DNA of 64,000 bases from Toxotes chatareus (GCA_016801885.1 CM028902.1:372001-436000); one strand, 5' to 3'; shown: positions 1 to 17,651, numbered from the stretch's first letter. Made by a program: numbers and translations. Notes: generated by a model not told the origin, from the sequence alone.

Positions 1-1060
1 TCAGGATCAACGCGTTTGTGACTTGTCAAATATGGTAAATGAACATTCCCAATTTGTAGGCAGACGTGAGAGTGGTATCAATATGAACATCTGACTCTGT
101 AGGAGGAGAAGAAGAGGATTTCCTAAAATATCAGACTATCCCTTTAAAGCACATAGTGATGGAGACAGTTAAACAGTGAGAGGGAAGCTTCACTGCTGGT
201 CAGGGTTAGGGTTAGACCGTCCTGCTGTAACAGGAAACTGCTGCTTCTGCTGTTTTTCTGCTCATGTTCATTTGTCAGTTAAAATAGACTGTATCAGACT
301 AACATAACAGACTGTATGTACAGTGTAAGACAGCAATGACATGTACCTCCCAAAATGTTGGACTGCTCCTTTAATAGAAATCAAGTCTGGAGACTTGTAG
401 TTAATAAAAATACAGCAACTGTAGTTAATGATTACACAGTTGTTGACTGATAATCAAATCAATTCACATGAATGTAATGAAATATGTGTGTGTGTGTTTG
501 CGTTTGCAGAGGATGTTAAATTATAAATTCCTCACATTAACATTGTCTCAGTTTTGACCAAAAACCTTAAGGTGAATATTGTGTCTGTTATTTTGTTTGA
601 AGGGAAGTTGTTGCTTTTTACCATTTTAATGGAAATAAACTGATTTTCTTCAGAATCGAAGCAAAAGCAGGAAACTCAGAGAACCTGATGTATTGGTCTA
701 TTAATCTGCTCCTCAGTCTCTGCATGGTCCACCTGATGTTATGAACCTGACGGGACATAACAGGAATCTGCCTGAGACGGAGATATTTGTTGTGTAAAGA
801 CGCGGGTCACTCAGAATGTATTTCTGCAACAATTTATCTGAGTAACAAAATGCTTTCATGTCTGTTTCCAGCTTTTTTCTTGCCTCAGTAAAAACTCAAG
901 GTCCAGAAGTGAGATGTCTGAGTTTTATTTTGACATTTAAAGATGATAATTAGATGCATGTGAATTCACATCATCACCAATAAAAGAGAAGTAGATGTAG
1001 ATGAGTAATTTGACACTCAAACAAAATCATACCAACAAAACATCACGCAAGGAAATGTAC

Positions 1061-1099
<39 letters not shown>

Positions 1100-1789
1100 A
1101 AAATAGGCTGTAAACACACTGCAGTCAGTTCTGAGATCAGAATCAGAAACACTTTATTGCCAGGTATGTTACACATACAAGGAATTTGACGTGGTGTTGT
1201 TGGTGCAAAACAGACAAATTGGACTGACAAGTCCCATAACACACTTAGTTGAACAAGAATTTTTTTTTTTTTAAATACTAAAATAAGAGAAAGAAGGAAG
1301 CACTAAGAGGAAGAAACAGTCTGTACAAATAATAATAGTAATAATGTGCAATGTTGCAAAGTAGATGTAGTGCAAAGAGATAATAATGCCCTAGGAGCGT
1401 TAATATAACGCATACAGAGCTGAAATGATGTTAATGTAACATAGTCTGTATTGGGGAAATGAGGGTCCGCGCTGTTTGGGGGGGGGGAGGGGATGGGGAG
1501 CTGTGTTGATGAGGGTGGCGGCAGAGGGAAAGAAACTGTTCCTGTGACGTGAGGTTTTAGTCTTGATGGACCGCAGCCTCCTGCCGGAGGAAAGTGTCTT
1601 GAAGAGAAGAATTTATACGCATTCAGTGAAATCTCTCCCTCCATCCATTTCCCGCTCTCTACCCAGCAGCAGTAGTCACTGAAGTTGTTGTTGTAGTTAC
1701 AGCCTCCTGCCGGCAGACGTCGCAGTATCAGTGGGTCGCGCCCGTTTCAAACTTCCTTCTGCGGATTTAAACTTCCACCGGAAGTTAGC
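1..1789. other. Non-coding upstream flank of rps17
   Basis: No exon with a recognisable protein is seen. The interval holds a (CA)n run at about 1065-1095 and a LINE-tail-like repeat at 1132-1610. From about 1440 it becomes richer in GC and CpG, and this leads into the rps17 start. The last ~60 bases before the initiator carry a pyrimidine-rich stretch. Confidence 0.6.
1132..1610. repeat. Dispersed teleost retroelement 3'-tail-like repeat
   Basis: The stretch starts with a motif of the type AATCAGAAACACTTTATTG. It continues through text about a travelling 'ttacacatacaaggaatttg' segment and ends in a segment reading AAAGAAACTGTTCCTGTG followed by CAGCCTCCTGCCGGAGG. Such segments are familiar from many fish genomes as the 3' portion of non-LTR retroelements. 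The family assignment is from memory of the motif and needs a repeat-library search. No coding part is visible. Confidence 0.45.
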
Positions 1790-1792
1790 TTG

Positions 1793-1817
1793 TCCTCTTC
1801 TATCAGGCCGATCCAAC
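1793..1817 (+). promoter_or_regulatory. rps17: Candidate 5' TOP tract and 5'UTR of rps17
   Basis: A pyrimidine run (tcctcttct, ~1793-1801) lies 17-25 bases before the initiator ATG at 1818. Vertebrate ribosomal protein mRNAs start with a C inside such a 5' terminal oligopyrimidine tract, which puts their translation under mTOR control. The position and short leader fit, but the transcription start is not shown by sequence alone. Confidence 0.45.
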
Positions 1818-6650
<4,833 letters not shown>

Positions 6651-6671
6651 ACGTCTGTAAAGTATCTTCCT

Positions 6672-6677
6672 AATAAA
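6672..6677 (+). terminator. rps17: Polyadenylation signal AATAAA of rps17
   Basis: A canonical AATAAA starts 22 bases after the rps17 stop codon and is followed by T-rich and GT-rich sequence. This gives the very short 3'UTR typical of ribosomal protein mRNAs. Confidence 0.8.
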
Positions 6678-6680
6678 ACC

Positions 6681-7606
6681 CTTTGGGACAAAAACACTCT
6701 GCTGTGCAGGACTGGTGATTTGTGGACGACTCAGTTTCAGAGGTTTTTATCCTCAGAGCATTATTGGTGTTAAATTATCTTTTCTTTTTTTTTTTTTTTT
6801 TTTGCATAAATGTAGGTTTAGAAAGACAGGGGAAGATTTCCTGAATAAATGAGAGAAATGAGTGGTCCTCGTCAGTTTCTGCACAAACTGTGCTGTTGGT
6901 TTTGTTTGGATTCGTTTCATTGACAGTCACAGGTGAAAAGCTCATGTCCAGAGGGTCTCAGCAGCTCCTCCAAGAAAACCTTTTACATTTAATGGTGAAG
7001 GTCTGTCACTTTAAATGATCAGGAGAGTTTCTGCCTTAACTTTGATCATTGACTTTGGCCACAGGAAGAAACAGCTAAAGGTGTTTGCTCATCATTTAAA
7101 GACTGGACTTTAAAATTTCTAACTTTGTTGTTAAAAACCTGTTACACCTGTAAAAATGAGATCGTTCAATGCAGACCCAGTCTCAGTCTCTTTCAGGCTG
7201 CAGAGGCATCTGCCTCCAGAGCAGCAGTAGTAGTTCTAGCCCTGAAGAGGGTGCTGTACCAGCACGGATCTGCTCAGCTGAGGCTTCTCCTTGGTCTCTG
7301 GTCTGCCCCCGCTCATGACAGAATATTCTCCTAATGTGAAATGATGTTTCCTGCAGGTTCTAAAACCTAAAGTTAAAAAGTCATCAGTTCTTTAGTCGTT
7401 GCAGAAATCATCAGAACTGAAACTGATAAAAGCAAAAATACAAAGACATTAAATCTTAGTCCGGAGCAGAGACTCTAATAAACCCTGAACTGGTTAGACA
7501 AATGGAATGAAACAGAAGAGTCGGTGGAAAATAAATAAGATAAAACACCTTTAATGCAACACAGGAGTGGACAGAAAGATTGTCTTCACATTAGGTTAAT
7601 AGAGGA
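6681..7606. other. Intergenic stretch between convergent rps17 and cartpt
   Basis: The stretch includes a T homopolymer run at about 6785-6803. No exon, RNA gene or complete repeat element could be supported here. Confidence 0.5.
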
Positions 7607-7612
7607 TTTATT
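7607..7612 (-). terminator. cartpt: Polyadenylation signal of cartpt
   Basis: TTTATT on the plus strand reads AATAAA on the minus strand, about 100 bases past the cartpt stop codon. It is a plausible 3' end for the transcript. Confidence 0.55.
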
Positions 7613-7711
7613 CCACTCTAACAGCTATTTTACATCCTTCGGATTTTCATATGTATTTGGAAAATATACATTTATAAATATACTCTTGCTGTGTTCTGTC
7701 TTCTGATTGGC

Positions 7712-9292
7712 TCATAAGCACTTCAGCAGGAAGAAGTTACAGAAAGCTCCTCGGGGACAGTCGCACATCTTTCCAATACGAGATCCTTTTCTGACGGCGC
7801 AGTGCTCCCCCAGGTCACACTGGACGAAAAGAAGCACAGTCACACGCTTTAATCATAACTTTATTCATAACTTTAATCATAACAAACGGCACGCTCTCGT
7901 CTCATCCTGGAAGAAACGTTAACGTTCCTGAGGCTGAAATCGTTTGTCTGTGATGAGCTGACACATCAACCCTGCACCAAGACTTCATCACAAACACAGT
8001 GAAGGGGCCGAATGTCAGATACATGTTGAATGCAGTACATTTACCGTGAGGTGAGACCTGAGGACGGAGTCTCATACATACTCTGCTTCTGATCTGAACT
8101 GATGAGAAATGTTTATTCTGAGCTTTGACTGCTTTTATATGAATAATATAAAACCTCACAAATACACTGATACACAACCAAAGACACACACACACACACA
8201 CACACTGAATAAAATGAAGCGTTTTTTTCCCCACAGTGACTCACAGAGGGGACCTGTCCATATTTCTTCTCCCAGGGATTAATCCTCTTGGTTTGCAGTT
8301 TCTCCAGGACTTCATGCAGGGCGCCCAGCTGGAGGAAAAAAAAAAAAAAACACGTCCACATTAGACACAAAGCTGACAGAGAGGAAGCACAGTGGCTTAG
8401 AACGAGTTAGATCTTTATATGAGCAGATTTTGGTGCAGTCAGAGCTGCAAGTTATCAACCAGACTCTGTTCGTTTTTTCACCATTTGTACTCTGAACCAG
8501 ACTAAACTAACTGAGGCGGTTCTCAGTCAGTTTAACTGTTACTTAATCATTTTCACAAAAGCATTTATAAATTCTTCCACCAGTTACTATGAACATTAAA
8601 GCTTAACATCAAATTCAAATCATTCTCGCGGTAAATCAAACCAACCAGATGCACAACATGAATCTGCTGCTTCCATGTTAATGCATGTTTTAATAATTCA
8701 GTCATGATATAATATATGTATAGTGACCACGTTTATAACTAAAGTAGATTTAGCTGATAATACTCAAAAAACAAAAAAAAAAAACAAAAACCCAAAACAA
8801 AACCTCAAGTTCAAGTAAAACTAAAACAGGTTTTAAGTGATTTTTTTTTTTTTTTTTTTAGCGTGGCGGTAAAACATTACGTGATTATTAATATTCTTCT
8901 TCTCCTTCTTATTAATAATAACAACAATAACAATAACAACAACACTAATAATAATAATAAACAGAATGTGTATGTAGAAATAAGTTTTAAAAAGTGTATT
9001 CAATTTAATTAACGATCTCATAAATTAAAAACGGAAACTGAAAAGACAAAAAAAATCCAGAGATGATCATAATAAGACTCATCATCATCATCATCATCAT
9101 CATCATAAACCGTGATTAAATGTGAAACGCGCCACCGTCTGTTTGGAACCTGGGGACCTGAATCTGACCCACCAGTCTGTTGGAGTTGTACCGGTAGTCC
9201 TGGACCTCTCTCTCGTCCCTCTCGGTTTCTGTCCTTCCCGCCGGGCAGAGCGCGGACAGCAGCGCCGCGCACAGCATAGCTCGCGCCCACAT
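7712..9292 (-). CDS. cartpt: Cocaine- and amphetamine-regulated transcript (CART) prepropeptide
   Basis: This is a secreted neuropeptide precursor, known in vertebrates to control feeding, stress and reward signalling. Exons on the minus strand are 9173-9292, 8245-8328 and 7712-7819, joining in phase 0 to 103 residues. The start [16 protein letters not shown] is a signal peptide after a good Kozak context (caccATG). Exon 2 has the family segment [18 protein letters not shown] with dibasic processing sites KR and KK. Exon 3 encodes the cystine-knot peptide from [11 protein letters not shown] to FLLKCL, with all six cysteines kept. The exon pattern matches mammalian CART. Teleosts have several CART paralogues and which one this is cannot be decided here. 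The upstream flank holds a perfect CRE palindrome. Confidence 0.95.
9081..9107. repeat. (ATC)n microsatellite in cartpt intron 1
   Basis: About nine uninterrupted CAT/ATC triplets lie in the first intron of cartpt, 66 bases from the exon 1 donor. Flanking A-rich and T-rich runs at 8770-8860 and an AAT-rich stretch at 8885-8960 are also in this intron. It is a simple repeat likely to vary in length. Confidence 0.9.
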
Positions 9293-9425
9293 GGTGCCGA
9301 AAACGAACCAGAGAAAAAACAAAGTTCCGCGTGCTTCGTTCACCTCTCCTCCAGGTGTTTCTCACTAGCTGCCCGCACCGCGCGGGATGTTTGGATGAAC
9401 CGCCCCGCCTCCTCCAGCCTCCGAA

Positions 9426-9433
9426 TGACGTCA
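9426..9433 (-). promoter_or_regulatory. cartpt: Consensus cAMP response element upstream of cartpt
   Basis: The palindrome TGACGTCA is perfect and lies 134 bases upstream of the cartpt start codon. Mammalian CART promoters are known to be driven through a proximal CRE bound by CREB. A GC-box-like stretch (ccgccccgcctcc, about 9401-9413) sits between it and the gene. No TATA box is obvious. The regulatory role is inferred from motif and position. Confidence 0.7.
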
Positions 9434-12400
9434 GGGATACGGCGTCGGCTGTCTCCTAGTGACCTCAGACGGACGGACGTTATCACTGTAACTAACAGAG
9501 ACCTGAACTGAGACGTGCAAAAATTCCGGTTCCACAGAGACTAACTGCTGTCAAAGTCCTGCTTTTAACCGACACAGGTTTCAGGAAGTAGTCATGCCCC
9601 GCCACTGCTTTCACTCTGTCTGCTGGGTGCTAATCCCTCTACACATAATTTGACCATTATTAACATAAAACAGCAGGAACTTTAAAATACTAACGACAGT
9701 AACGTTCACACCGACTGAAGTGACATAGAACAGATGAGACCTGGTGGACGTGACTTCAGTCATGAAAAAGGTTTCTTCAGGATGAAGTGATCTGGTCTGA
9801 TAAATGCCCCTCGTCCCACCCACCTGAAAAGAAGCAGAATATTTCAGAGACGAACTGTCAGGATGGATCTGTGTGAAGAAACAGCTGGTGGAGCCTTTTC
9901 ATATTTAACTTTAAGAGCAGGGGAAATAACACAGCTGAATATATTTCCTACCCTCCAGTGCTTCCATTTATATTTCATATTAGTGTGCAGGGATGAAGGT
10001 ATTAATGTCCCCAACCTTCACATAAACACAATTTAAACCCTTCTGACACACACACGAGCTGCATCTTCAAATCCTCTGATGGTAAACAAACAGGCTGCAC
10101 TGAGGCTTGTGCTCAGGTCAGCAGAGGATACGGACTGCTGAGACACGCTGCAAGCCAACATTATTGCTACTGTTCTAATGCAAGACATGGAACCTGAGTG
10201 TTTGATTCTGTGACGTTCCACAGCAGAACCAAACCTGTTAGAAACATCAGTGAAGATCAGTGAGGATAAGATGAGCCTTTAAGTGTCGCAGCAGCACAAA
10301 GACAGAAGAGAAGTACAGGTAAAGAGAGAAGTGCAAAACAAAGACTTAAAAACGGAATAAGAATGAAAATAAAACTGGACACTGTACATGAGCATTAAAT
10401 TACAAGACCAGCAGAAAACACCCAGAACCCATGTAATAACAGAGCATAACAGCATGTACCAGGATAATATGTAATATGATTCATTCTTGATGTTTGTCTG
10501 TGTTAATAGAAATATAATGAAATACATAATAAAACAAAACATATAAGATTTTAACATGATATAGTTCAGAACGGTTCACAGATGAACTGTGACTGTGTGT
10601 GAAACGATGAACCTGATGCAGCGGAGACTTAACCAGCGGGACCAACCATGAAGACCCTTCAGGTAACACATGAAGTTTGTCATCATTCATTTTCCCAAGG
10701 CATTGTGGGGACAGGAAATAGTGAGATGTGCTCATATCAGAGGAGTCAGAAAACATTTGGCTCCCACCAGTGGCCTCACTGTGGTGGGTCAGGAGACTAT
10801 GGGCCCCCAGACTTAGACATGTAAAAGGCCCCTCAGCTCTCCTACATCAGACCCGCAGACTGAAGGTGATGTTAAACCATGGCTGTGTTTGTTTGTTGTT
10901 CTTGTTTTATGTCTCCCTGTTCCAGATTCCCACGGGGCCCCAGACCCCTTGGACCCTTGGCCTGTGCCCTGTAGGCCTGTACAGTAATCCCTCTGTGAGT
11001 GAAGTCCATTTTTTGGGGGCTTTCCTTTTTTTTTTTACCTTGTTTTCTTAAGACTCAGGCCCTGGTATCCAGTGCTGCAGAGGACACCGGATGCTTGGTG
11101 ATAATACATTTTTGTTGATATCAGGTGTTTTTTTTGTTGTTGTTTTTTTTAACTTTATGATGATCCCAGACTTTTTATTTATGACCACAAACTGAGCAGA
11201 TTGTCATCATAAACATCCAGCCTGTGGACTCTGCAGCATCCAAATCCTCCTGCTGTCAGCAAGGCATTAGAGCGAGGATGAGAGCATTGTGCTGACGTGA
11301 AGTTGACGCTGGCCACACTCAGAATGGAGAGTAAACAAAAGAAACGGTCTGGGCATTAAAGCAGCTCCTGGGGCGAGTTTGGCTGTTTGAGGAGCTCGAC
11401 TACAAATAAACCTGCAGACAGAAGTGAGGTAAGAGGTTTAAAACCCGCCGCCTTGTTCCACCTGGCTCTAGGGCTCAATTTGGTCTGGGATTGTCTCCAT
11501 AAGCACCCCCCATACAGCTCCATCCTCTCCACCCCAGCCACCCAAACAATCCTGCAGACTTGAGGATGAAAGTGAGGATGAAAGCTGTTGGGATTCACGA
11601 CAAAGAGAGTCTGCAGCAGCATGCAGCTCTGAATCTTTCCGTCATTTCTTCATCTTCTTGTGGGGGAGTTTGATCCTCTGTCAGGATCCGGGCCTTTCTT
11701 CCTCTAACCCCTTTAACTTAACTCCTTTCATAAAGAGTCACTTTAGGAAGCAGCCATGTTGTGTTTTATCCTTCATTTGAGAATTACTGCTTGGCACTGA
11801 TGGAGGAAGCATTCAGGTCCTGTACTTGAGTAAAAGTACTAATACAGGATTAACACAGGTGTTATTCTTCCATCTTTGTTGCTTTCTGTTGTCTCTTCTG
11901 TGTTTTTAGCATCAGGTGACATGAATTTCTCTGATACTGAAGCTTCTCTCTGGAATAAAACGAGTAAGAAATGCGGCTGATCTGAGCGCAGACATTTTCA
12001 GCTGCATAATCACTAAAATCCCAGAGAATATATGTGAAGTTTGCACCATCATCCTTCCATCCGCTCAGTTTCTCTGTAATCCTCTCAAGGAAACGGCGAT
12101 CCAGCTCCATCAGACCCAAATCTGATGAGTCTGATGGAGCAGCTTCCTGCACAGACCTCGACATAAAGCTTATCACGTCTGAACGAGCAGCTAATTACCT
12201 GCCGTTTAATTACAGCTGCTATCTGATGTGACCTGTCGCACTTCCTCAGCTTTCAACTTCTGTGCTGCTGTTAAGCAAGATATGAAAACCTCATTCACAA
12301 AACTTGGAGGGCCTGACCAGGCACAGGCTGAAGGGCCCGAAGGGCCAGAGGGCCTCTGGGTGGGCGCCTGTTTGAAGTTCTTGTTAGAAAGTTGATCAAA

Positions 12401-14391
12401 TGATGACAAAAAGACTAAAAAAGATCACAAAGAGAAGCAGAATGACAACAGATTGAAAACAACACAGCTCTTACATGAGACTTTGCTCTCATGTAAGAGG
12501 GGTCTTTTACACGTATGTGTGCAGGGGCCCGTTTGCCTCCATGCATGTCCTCTGTGTCACTGTGAGAGGGATAACATCCCCTTTGTCATTTTATTTTACA
12601 GAGTGTAACACTAACAGCCTCATCTTTAAGAGATCTTCCTCCACCCAACATGGAGGAGAAGAGGATTTATGTTTATGAATCCTTTAAATTTAGGACCAGC
12701 CGGCACAGGCTTAACACAGCGTCTCAGACATCCTTCAGCCTGACAGGAGCCTCAGTGGGACTCAGCAGCAGACGTAAAGCTGCTGATCCAGGCTCAACAG
12801 ACAAAGATGCATCGTGAAAAAAATGAAATGTTAGCAGCAGAAACCAGCATGAACAAATGTGATTTGGTCAAACTTGAGAACAAACTCCAAGGTAATTCTT
12901 ATATAATGTTCTCAGTGGCAGTGGAAATAAACTTCACTCTTGCCTAACAGTCCCTGACGAGCAGAAAACTGGAATCTAAAATAAAAGTCAGCAGTTTGGA
13001 GACGAAGCTTTGTAAAAGCTGTGATGTTGGATATAGAGTCGTTATCTGCTCGGCCTTTGATGCTGATGATCCAGCAAACGAGCTCTCCATCTCTTTGAAG
13101 CTTTTTAGTTCTAACTGGAAGAAACCAAGCTCATTACTGCTCCACTAATTCACTGCGATCCTCTGATTCTGGGGCTGATGACTGAGGCTAATGAGCTTTT
13201 TTCCTTGTTTCTCCAGAGACTTCAGACATTCAAGATGACGGTTCTGGAAAACCTGGTGGTTCGCAGAGAGGCCCTGGGGACCCACATTTACATGGACTTT
13301 GGACCTGATGGCCCAGGCCCTTGAGTGAGATGAAAACATCTGTCCACAGGGTTAAAAGTACCAAGACATGAGACATTATGTGTGTTTATTAGCTCAGATT
13401 TCACTTCCTCCTGACTTCATATACCAACACTTCAAACCCCCTGAACATGTGGGATTTCTGTTGGTCTCCTTCATTTTTTTTTTTTAGAAACTCATGTTAA
13501 CAAACCCACTCTCCCTCCACTGGAGGACGGACAGAAAATAAATCAACATCAATTCTGACGTTTTCAAAAATGTTCTCACATGTGAGGATCTTCTGCTTTT
13601 GTCTGTTTCATAGTATCTTAAACTGGACGTCTCATTCATTCTGTGGCAGAAAAGAACACTCGGGAACATAAAAAGGCAAAGGCAGCGAAGAAGATCGGCT
13701 TTCAAGTGTTTTCTGAACAAGGCAACGTTTTCAGGTTCAATCCAACATGTCTGCCAAATAAAAATAATAAGAAGATAATAATACGACCTCCACAGGTATG
13801 TTCAGTGTTTCCGTCATCACCTCCTCCAGCTTGGTCTTTGCCTCCAGATCTCACAGAATAACATGAACCAGAGTTAAGCTGCTGACATTAACAGTAACAC
13901 AGCGCCATCTACTGCCTGCTGTCAGCTGTGTTTATACTCAGTGATGTAAGATTTAATCACACAGGTCACGATCTGCTCATTAGTGGGCAACACTTCATTT
14001 CATCAGACACATCAGAGATAAAAAAACAAACATTTTTTAATTCACTTCAAACATTAAAACATCAAATGCAGTCGACGTTCAGATGGACAGATGTCATCTG
14101 CTGCTGTCCAGTCGCAGCAGGGACAGAAACACCTGATGAAAACGGGCGGTTGGTGGACCAGTCCGTTGTCATGGCGATGCTCCTCTAGTATCCTCTAGTA
14201 TCCCAGTCACACTGATACATGGCTTATATTCATATTCATTTTTCAAATCTGCTCTTGTTTAGAATGGAACTGGGACCTCCTCCCACCTCCTCCATCCTCT
14301 GTCCTCCTGCTGTCCCACAGGAAATTTAGCACATGGACATAACAATCTATTACTTAACCTTTTAGTGTAAGGCTCTATATTACAGGTCCTG
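9434..14391. other. Intergenic interval, no supported gene
   Basis: About 5 kb lie between the cartpt upstream flank and the 3' end of the C15orf40 homologue. Open frames are short and show no family similarity. The sequence includes poly-T tracts, a GGGCC-rich patch at 12300-12370, and a 12-bp-arm palindrome at 12468-12499. Distal regulatory sequence for cartpt could lie here, but nothing shows it directly. Confidence 0.5.
12468..12499. repeat. Perfect short inverted repeat
   Basis: Arms CTCTTACATGAG and CTCATGTAAGAG are perfect 12-bp reverse complements around an 8-base loop. No downstream T-tract or gene context suggests a function. Confidence 0.85.
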
Positions 14392-15745
14392 TCAGCCTGC
14401 AGCATCTCTGAGCCTCCTTAACACCTCCTCCGGACTGAGGGAGGAGTCCACTCTGATGAGTTTGTCTCTGGACCTGGAGCCCTGAGGGAGACAGAAGACA
14501 GGAGGAAAAGTGAGAAAGGATAAAGACATTCAACGAGTCAGGATAAATGGAGTAAATAAGAAAGAATAAAGAAGGAAAAAATCCAGTGGAGCTGTTAGAA
14601 TGAAAAAGGTAAAGGAAGCAAGGATAAAGAAAGAGAAGGAGTCAGAATAAAGAAAATGAGCACTCAGGATAAACGAGGTGGTTAAGACTAAATAATAAGT
14701 TTATAAGTTTCAGGAACCTTGTCAAGAGATATGTGACTTTTCTTCAGGTCCAGGACTTCAGCCAGGTAGCGAATAAGCTCGGTATTGGCTTCTCCGTCTG
14801 TAGGAGGTGCTGCGATGGCAACGCCCACTGCCTCTGCAGAGACTTCTACAAGAGCAGAAGAAGAAAAGTGCTTTCATTTGGCCAAATTGAATTGAATTTA
14901 TAATCTAACGAGATGTCGTCAGGTGTGACACATGCTCTTGTGTGAAGGTGACCTGTGATGCTGCTGTGTTTGGAGCCGGGCTTCGCGTGAACCATTATGG
15001 TAACAGCACCACTTCTGTCTCGAGCCACAGGACCAGAAGCTCCAGACTCTGCTGCTCCATCACCACCAGCCTGCTGCGGCTGCTGCTTCACCTGGTTTAA
15101 CAGTACAGAGGCTCAGGGAGGTTCCACATTACTGATGTACAGCCATCGTTCGTTCTTCATCCACCCTGCAGTGAATACTTAGACACAGGTACAGTCAGCT
15201 GTCCTTTCCCCTGCTCAACAGTGTGGAAACAGGTTGTAAGGCTGTTTTCATTACAATTTTAAATCAGAACCATTTATTGTGTCTCATACTAGGGAAACAT
15301 ATTTTTTATATGTTAGTGTGGATTCAGCCTCTCAGTTTCTAAACTAAATCACTAATTCAAACTAATTCACCTAATACACCTACTAAAACTTGGGGGGGGG
15401 CAGGTTTTAGTGTTACACCGCTGTTGTTACAAGAAAACAGCCAATTTAGCGCGAATTAAAGCTAAACTGAGGCTTGTAGGGGTGGGGGTAAAGATTAGCT
15501 GTATTTAGATCAGAACTTGTTTATAACTAGATTTTAAAACTCACCCCTTTCTGCTTCTTGGGCATTTGTCTTTTGGTGGACTGACGTCTTATCCCGGTGA
15601 CACCGGGGTCAGCGGACCACCGGGAGGCGGTTACCGGGCAGCTGAGGTCAGATAAACGGTTTAACGTTGCTACTCTGAACCGCTGAACACGTCTACATGA
15701 CCGTATAAAGACAGCAGTTGCCGTTAAACCTGCTCGGGAAAACAT
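14392..15745 (-). CDS. C15orf40: C15orf40 homologue (DUF167 / UPF0235 family)
   Basis: This is a small conserved protein of unknown biochemical role. Minus-strand exons are 15545-15745, 14953-15091, 14718-14845 and 14392-14481, in frame for 185 residues. The DUF167 core is clear: [19 protein letters not shown], then [20 protein letters not shown], then [12 protein letters not shown], and finally [10 protein letters not shown]. There are two in-frame starts. ATG at 15745 gives an Arg-rich, acid-poor leader ([19 protein letters not shown]) that resembles a mitochondrial presequence; ATG at 15565 gives MPKKQKG and a 125-residue form. The human protein likewise has an upstream leader before MPKK. 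I chose the upstream start for that parallel. Its 5' end faces the glutaminase-like gene, so the two may share a promoter region. Confidence 0.93.
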
Positions 15746-16663
15746 CCACCTGCTGCCCGTTAGCCTGCTAGCTTTTAGCGTTTGGCAGAACAGAAAAGGT
15801 AATAATGTAAACATTAGCTTCCGTTTTTCAAAATAATCACTTCCGATCTCATTTTTCATAGTAAAAGTCCGAAGATCAGTGGTGGAAAGTTAGACTGGTG
15901 TTTCTGTTTTTTACGTGAATGTTTCTAGTTTCTTACACGTTATACTTCCACTGCACGACAAACGAAAGGGAAATATTCTTCTTTTTACTGCGCCACATTC
16001 ATTGTTTTAACCTTCACTTTCTTACTTCACAGATTCAGACGGATAAATAAAAACTAACCAAATAAATAAAATTAACAAATAAGTGATGATGTATCGTTAT
16101 AGATTAAGAAGAGACTTTACTGACCCCCAGGAGAAATTCACAAACGACCCAGGAGTCTATAAAGAAAGCAGAATTAACTCCACCTTTACCAAAAGTCCAA
16201 AATTTTCATTTACAATGATCTGAAATGAGAAAAGCAGGAAAAGACTGAACACAGCAAGTTTTGGAATTTTTGCAGGGAAATTATTTAAATGATTAGGCGA
16301 TGATGACAATAGTTTCAGGTTTATTTATTTATTTATTTTTCAGTTAATCAACTAATTGTAATTGTTCTAATTTTGTTTAATCTTTGTGCAGGTCATCTGA
16401 AGTTTTCTCTGTGTTCAGCCTGCACTGCAGTTTTCAGATGTTGTGTAACTGTGTGTGGCAGCTGAGTGGACCACAGTGGTGAAGTTGGGAGTGTCTGCAG
16501 GCACGGACTGGTTTCGTCTCCTCTCCAAACCTTCCTATTCATTAAAGAAAGTTTATAGCCTGCAGACGTACTCACTGAGGGAGCCAGCTGCTTCACCAAC
16601 ACCCTCGTCTGACATGAACACACTCCTCAGAGAGTATCTGGACTTACACACCTGAAACCGTCA
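15746..16663. promoter_or_regulatory. Divergent intergenic region between C15orf40 and the glutaminase-like gene
   Basis: The two start codons are 918 bases apart and point away from each other. A LINE-tail-like scrap (tttactgacccccaggagaaattc, about 16116-16140) and an ATTT repeat (16320-16340) lie inside. A shared bidirectional promoter is an inference from spacing; no core elements were identified. Confidence 0.35.
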
Positions 16664-17610
16664 ATGGAGAACAACCAGAACCAGGAGGCAGAGGACAGCT
16701 CGTACCTGTGGTGAGACATTCAGTGACCTGACATGATTTAATCTGTTTGTTGTTTTACTCCATCTCACAGAGAGTCTGCTTCTGAACAATGCTCAGGCCT
16801 TTTCTATGTAATGAAGCTTCCATAGAGCTGGAAACTCTCCAGCTTTACATTCCTGCTGTGTTGCTGAGGGACAGGCTGAGACGTGGCACAGTTTTCAGAC
16901 GACATGAACAGAGACACAGAAACAGACAGAGGACACAGAGCTCCTGCCTCACACAATCTTTTTCAAACTTGTAAAAATGTTCTTAAATGTGTTAAAATCC
17001 TCAACTCTTCTGTTTTTTTCTGCTGCTACTACTACTACTAATAATAAATTTCATTTCAGACAATTTCCTAATTCAACCCTGTTTCTATATTTATACTTTA
17101 TAAAGACATTTGATGTACTTTAGTACTTCATGTACTATTTGCAGCAGCAGTAGTTGAAGCAACAGTAGTGGGAATTTCATTTGGCATAATCCTGCCTTGT
17201 CATTTGAGTTTTTATTTTTGCTATTTATTGGTTGTTATTTTGAATGTTTTGTGGTTTTTTCATCATTGTGGTCAATGTTTACTTTTGTTCTTATTTCCTG
17301 TTTGTGTTTTTCCTGCACTGAAAATGATTTTTAATGCTGTTTTCATAAGTTATTTTTTGTATATTCTGCATATTAAAGGCTTTTCCAGGCAGTGTGACCA
17401 CTTCTATATTGACAAATGTTCACTGACAGAGAAATCTGATATAACCAAAGTTTGAAAATGTTGTTTTTTAACTCGCTCTTGTTGTGTCTGCAGTTTTCAG
17501 AGAACTCCGTCTCTCAGACGCAAATGGAGGAAACGTTATGGCGGCCTGGATGGCAACAAACTGTTGGAGCCCAATAAGGACCTAGACATGAAAGGTCTGT
17601 ATGTTCTGTG

Positions 17611-17651
<41 letters not shown>

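Noticed and set aside
9122..9511. 129-residue plus-strand frame opposite cartpt exon 1
   Set aside because: It is antisense to the signal-peptide exon and its CpG-rich upstream flank; no homology.
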